Source: JAZGGS01 sp963714405
Lineage (GTDB): Bacteria > Bacteroidota > Ignavibacteria > Ignavibacteriales > Ignavibacteriaceae
Direction of reading: 5' to 3'
NCBI GenBank assembly: GCA_963714405.1
Contig: CAVQOH010000001.1
Span: 124,001-188,000, forward strand
Length of the DNA stretch: 64,000 bases
This document shows positions 61,546 to 64,000 of this stretch, in pieces (the stretch's first letter is position 1; the number at the start of each line of letters is the position of its first letter). The notes under the pieces are model-generated. The model was not told the DNA's origin, did no database searches, and saw only the letters and a program-made list of their open reading frames with translations. Position numbers and translations under genes: made by a program.

Positions 61546-61551
61546 TATAAT
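61546..61551 (+). promoter_or_regulatory. Possible -10 box of the peptide transporter gene
   Basis: TATAAT lies in the 222-base divergent gap between the PASTA gene and the transporter, 59 bases before the ATG at 61611. No clear -35 box is visible at the right distance, so this is weak. Confidence 0.25.
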
Positions 61552-61610
61552 AAATTTTCATTCCTTAAAAGTTTAAATCAATCATCATTTAATTTAATTA
61601 AAGAGGTATA

Positions 61611-63086
61611 TTGATGTTCAAGCAACATCCAAAGGGATTACCAGTTCTCTTTTTCAGCGAAATGTGGGAACGTTTCTGCTATTACGGAATGAGAGGTTTA
61701 CTGGCTTTATACATGATTAAATCACTCGCTCAGGGTGATGCAGAAGCATTTGCAGTTTATGGTGCATACACAGGATTAGTATATATGGCACCGGTACTGG
61801 GCGGTTGGGTTGCTGATAATATTTTGGGTTACAAAATTGCTGTGTTATTTGGTGGAATATTAATGGCAATCGGGGAATTTCTAATACTTGGTGGTGATGC
61901 TCAATGGCTATATATAGGTATGGCGGGTATAATTGTTGGGAATGGATACTTTAAAGCAAATATCTCCAGTGTTGTAGGAAAATTATATGAAGAAAATGAT
62001 CCTAGGAGAGATTCAGGATTTACCATTTTTTATATAGGTATAAATGTAGGTGCATTGTTGGCTACTCTTGTTGCAGTTTGGGTGGGAGAGACTTATGGTT
62101 TTAAATATGGTTTTGCCCTTGCTGGTTTTGGTATGTTACTTGGCGTCCTTATATTTTTTACAGGAAGAAAACGATATGAACATGCAGCAATGCCTCCTAA
62201 TCCAAAAGACTTAAATAGAAAAATCTTTGGCCCGTTAACCAAACTCCACATAACAATAATTTTATCAGTACTTCTTTTACCGGTTATATATTTATTAGTT
62301 CAATATAGTACTTGGGTTGGATACTTGATGGGATTAGTTGCGATATATGTTATTTATACTTTAATTAAAGCAGGTATAACCGGTGGTAAAGTATTATTGC
62401 ACAGAATGATTGTGTTCATCATTCTCTGTTTGCTAAATATCATTTTCTGGTCTTTATTTGAGCAGGCAGGCACTTCATTAACTTTATTTGCGGATAGAAA
62501 TGTTGATAGAGAAGCTTTTCTTGGAATCTGGGATATGACAGCAGGACAAACTCAATTTTTCAACCCGTTTTTTATTTTAGTTATGGGAACAATATTTTCC
62601 TGGTTGTGGATAAAACTGGATAAATTAAAAATGAATCCTACTATTCCTGCCAAATTCGGAATAGGAATTATATTGGTTGGAGTAGGTTTTTTAGTCACAA
62701 TTTTAGGTAAAGGTGCTGCTCAAGACTATTTAGTGCCAATGTGGACAATTGTTGGATTGTATTTCTTCCATACTGTTGGAGAATTGTTTTTATCACCAAT
62801 TGGGCTTTCAATGGTTACAAAATTAGCACCTGCAAATATGACAGGAACTTTAATGGGTGCCTGGTTTTTATCTTTTGCGGGATCAAATTATGTAGCAGGT
62901 GGAATATTAGCACCATTAACTGGTACAGGCCACGGTGCTACAGGTGAGATCGCATTATCTCTTGCAGAAAGTTTAAATACTTACGTAGATGTTTTTACTC
63001 AATTCGGCTGGATTGCAATAATTAGCGGTACTGTTGTGTTACTGGCATCACCTTTATTAAATAAACTTATGCATGGAATAAAATAG
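61611..63086 (+). CDS. POT/PTR2-family proton-coupled peptide transporter
   Basis: The 491-residue protein has about 14 membrane helices. It opens KGLPVLFFSEMWERFCYYGMRGLLALYM, the ExxERFxYYG motif of proton-coupled oligopeptide transporters, and has the PTR2-like region GGWVADNILGYK and NGYFKANISSVVGKLY. The C-terminal half ends SFAGSNYVAGGILAPLTG. It likely imports di- and tripeptides, which fits the nearby proteases and an amino-acid-using lifestyle. Confidence 0.95.
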   Translation: MMFKQHPKGLPVLFFSEMWERFCYYGMRGLLALYMIKSLAQGDAEAFAVYGAYTGLVYMAPVLGGWVADNILGYKIAVLFGGILMAIGEFLILGGDAQWLYIGMAGIIVGNGYFKANISSVVGKLYEENDPRRDSGFTIFYIGINVGALLATLVAVWVGETYGFKYGFALAGFGMLLGVLIFFTGRKRYEHAAMPPNPKDLNRKIFGPLTKLHITIILSVLLLPVIYLLVQYSTWVGYLMGLVAIYVIYTLIKAGITGGKVLLHRMIVFIILCLLNIIFWSLFEQAGTSLTLFADRNVDREAFLGIWDMTAGQTQFFNPFFILVMGTIFSWLWIKLDKLKMNPTIPAKFGIGIILVGVGFLVTILGKGAAQDYLVPMWTIVGLYFFHTVGELFLSPIGLSMVTKLAPANMTGTLMGAWFLSFAGSNYVAGGILAPLTGTGHGATGEIALSLAESLNTYVDVFTQFGWIAIISGTVVLLASPLLNKLMHGIK

Positions 63087-63168
63087 TCAAATTAAAGGAA
63101 ATAGTGCTGTAATTTAATATAACAAAGTAGTGTCCGGCATTAATTAGGATCATAATTTTTTCTAATTT

Positions 63169-63206
63169 ATCCCCCACTTTAAAGAATAGAGTTGGGGGAT
63201 TTTTTA
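63169..63206 (+). terminator. Rho-independent terminator after the peptide transporter
   Basis: ATCCCCCA pairs with TGGGGGAT, extended by CT/AG with a bulge, over a short AT-rich loop, and is followed by TTTTTT. It lies 83 bases past the transporter stop and just before the next gene. Confidence 0.85.
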
Positions 63207-63216
63207 TTTTACCCTT

Positions 63217-64000
63217 ATGATAAGAAATTATTTTTACTTAAATCGTTATGTAATTGAAATTGATGCGCTTATAGCAGGTAGTAAAATCATCCAGGTTTTC
63301 TCACAAGAAAAAGGAAAACTGGTAATTTCATGCACTAAAAATGAAAAAGAATATAATTTAGAATTTTCTGCAATTCCCGGTCAATCATATTTAAATTTAA
63401 GGGAGAAGTACAGCAGAGCAAAAAAAAATACTATTGATTTCTATAATAGTTCTATTGGAAATAAAATAAAATCTATAAAAATAGCAGATGATGATAGAAT
63501 TGTTAAAATAGAATGCTCCTATGTTGATTTTTATTTTGCAGTTAGGGGAAAATTTACAAACGTATTTTATATGCGGGAAGATGAAAACTTTGAAGCGTTT
63601 AAAAATCTTGATGAAGTTGAACTATCTGAAATAAAAAATGAATTCTTAGGCAAAACATTTACAAATAAATATAACTTTCCTGATTTATCTCTCCCTTCTG
63701 CAAAAAATTATCTTGAAAACGTTAAAAAAAATTATCCTGTTATTGGTGGAGAAATAATTAAAGAGGTTAAATCAAGAGAAAATAATGATGAAAAACATGA
63801 TTCAGAATTAGAAAAAGTTATAAATGAAGTAATGACAACACATCCTGCATTATTTGTTGATGAATATTTAAATGATGTAAACATTGCCTTCGACTCTTTT
63901 ATCAGTATTCCTTTTTCCGCCAAAGAAATATATGATGACCTTGTTAGTGCTCAGAATTTATTCATCTCAAAAAAGCATTACTTTGAAATCAAGAATAACA
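63217..64000 (+). CDS. NFACT/RqcH-like protein, 3' partial
   Basis: The frame runs from ATG at 63217 (MIRNYFYLNRYVIEIDALIAGSKIIQVFSQEKGKLVISC) open to the window end. The beginning resembles the NFACT-N domain (fibronectin-binding protein A/RqcH), with a DNA-glycosylase-like fold that in RqcH recruits tRNA-Ala for tagging stalled nascent chains. The match is from layout and a few motifs, so it is moderate. No Shine-Dalgarno is evident, as the terminator T tract is close by. Confidence 0.68.
   Translation, partial: MIRNYFYLNRYVIEIDALIAGSKIIQVFSQEKGKLVISCTKNEKEYNLEFSAIPGQSYLNLREKYSRAKKNTIDFYNSSIGNKIKSIKIADDDRIVKIECSYVDFYFAVRGKFTNVFYMREDENFEAFKNLDEVELSEIKNEFLGKTFTNKYNFPDLSLPSAKNYLENVKKNYPVIGGEIIKEVKSRENNDEKHDSELEKVINEVMTTHPALFVDEYLNDVNIAFDSFISIPFSAKEIYDDLVSAQNLFISKKHYFEIKNN

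Overview
The window is a low-GC, gene-dense bacterial chromosome segment, most likely from the Ignavibacteria (Bacteroidota/Chlorobi group). The main clue is a family of secreted proteins ending in the NYPNPFNPST...SGVYFYQLK...TKKM type of type IX secretion (T9SS) C-terminal sorting domain (CTD), which is very typical of Ignavibacteria. A propeller-type sensor kinase, a Bacteroidetes-style YbeY and the many T9SS cargoes fit. I see no IS element, prophage, CRISPR array or rRNA. There is one tRNA (Pro, anticodon GGG). No gene-free stretch exceeds about 300 bases, apart from the region around a decayed lipoprotein gene near 14 kb.

Layout. 1-5.9 kb: housekeeping genes on + (acpS end, small membrane protein, HNH nuclease, trpS, scpA, scpB, rluB-type pseudouridine synthase, lysS), closed by a terminator. 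6.0-28.2 kb: an accessory island holding nine T9SS cargo proteins, a metallo-beta-lactamase-fold enzyme, a decayed lipoprotein gene, and in the middle a 1026-residue double-propeller sensor kinase with two response regulators. 28.2-41.5 kb: + strand housekeeping and metabolism (AlkA-type glycosylase, CtpA protease, DUF3108, gamma-carbonic anhydrase-like, ybeY, Xer recombinase, hpf, hprK, M23 peptidase, holB, thiolase, 3-hydroxyacyl-CoA dehydrogenase, ClC channel). 41.5-50.9 kb: - strand (ftsY, pgsA, a 1405-residue subtilase with a T9SS-like tail, purF, tRNA-Pro, MerR regulator, aroQ, two unknown genes). 51.0-51.9 kb: ppx/gppA on +. 52.1-61.4 kb: a long - strand run (PASTA protein, rpe, folP, cdaA, glycosyltransferase, CHAD, UPF0173, parA, parB, DUF5683, YIP1, argD). 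61.6-64 kb: + strand peptide transporter and the start of an NFACT-domain (RqcH-like) gene.

The most notable patterns are these. (1) Every repeat-built secreted protein of the island, and the kinase sensor, has by my count exactly 7 or 14 repeats, that is, one or two seven-bladed beta-propellers, across several unrelated repeat families. (2) The sorting domains look subject to gene conversion: a 114-bp block is identical except for one base in two genes 14 kb apart. They also carry short palindromic in-frame inserts at a few recurring loop positions. (3) At least eight + strand coding positions in six genes carry one extra base, three of them in lysS. Sequencing error is the simplest explanation, but four of the eight have the form Lys-codon + T, so recoding should be excluded. 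(4) The glycosyltransferase after cdaA has no ATG, GTG or TTG start and appears to begin at an AUA overlapping the cdaA stop codon.
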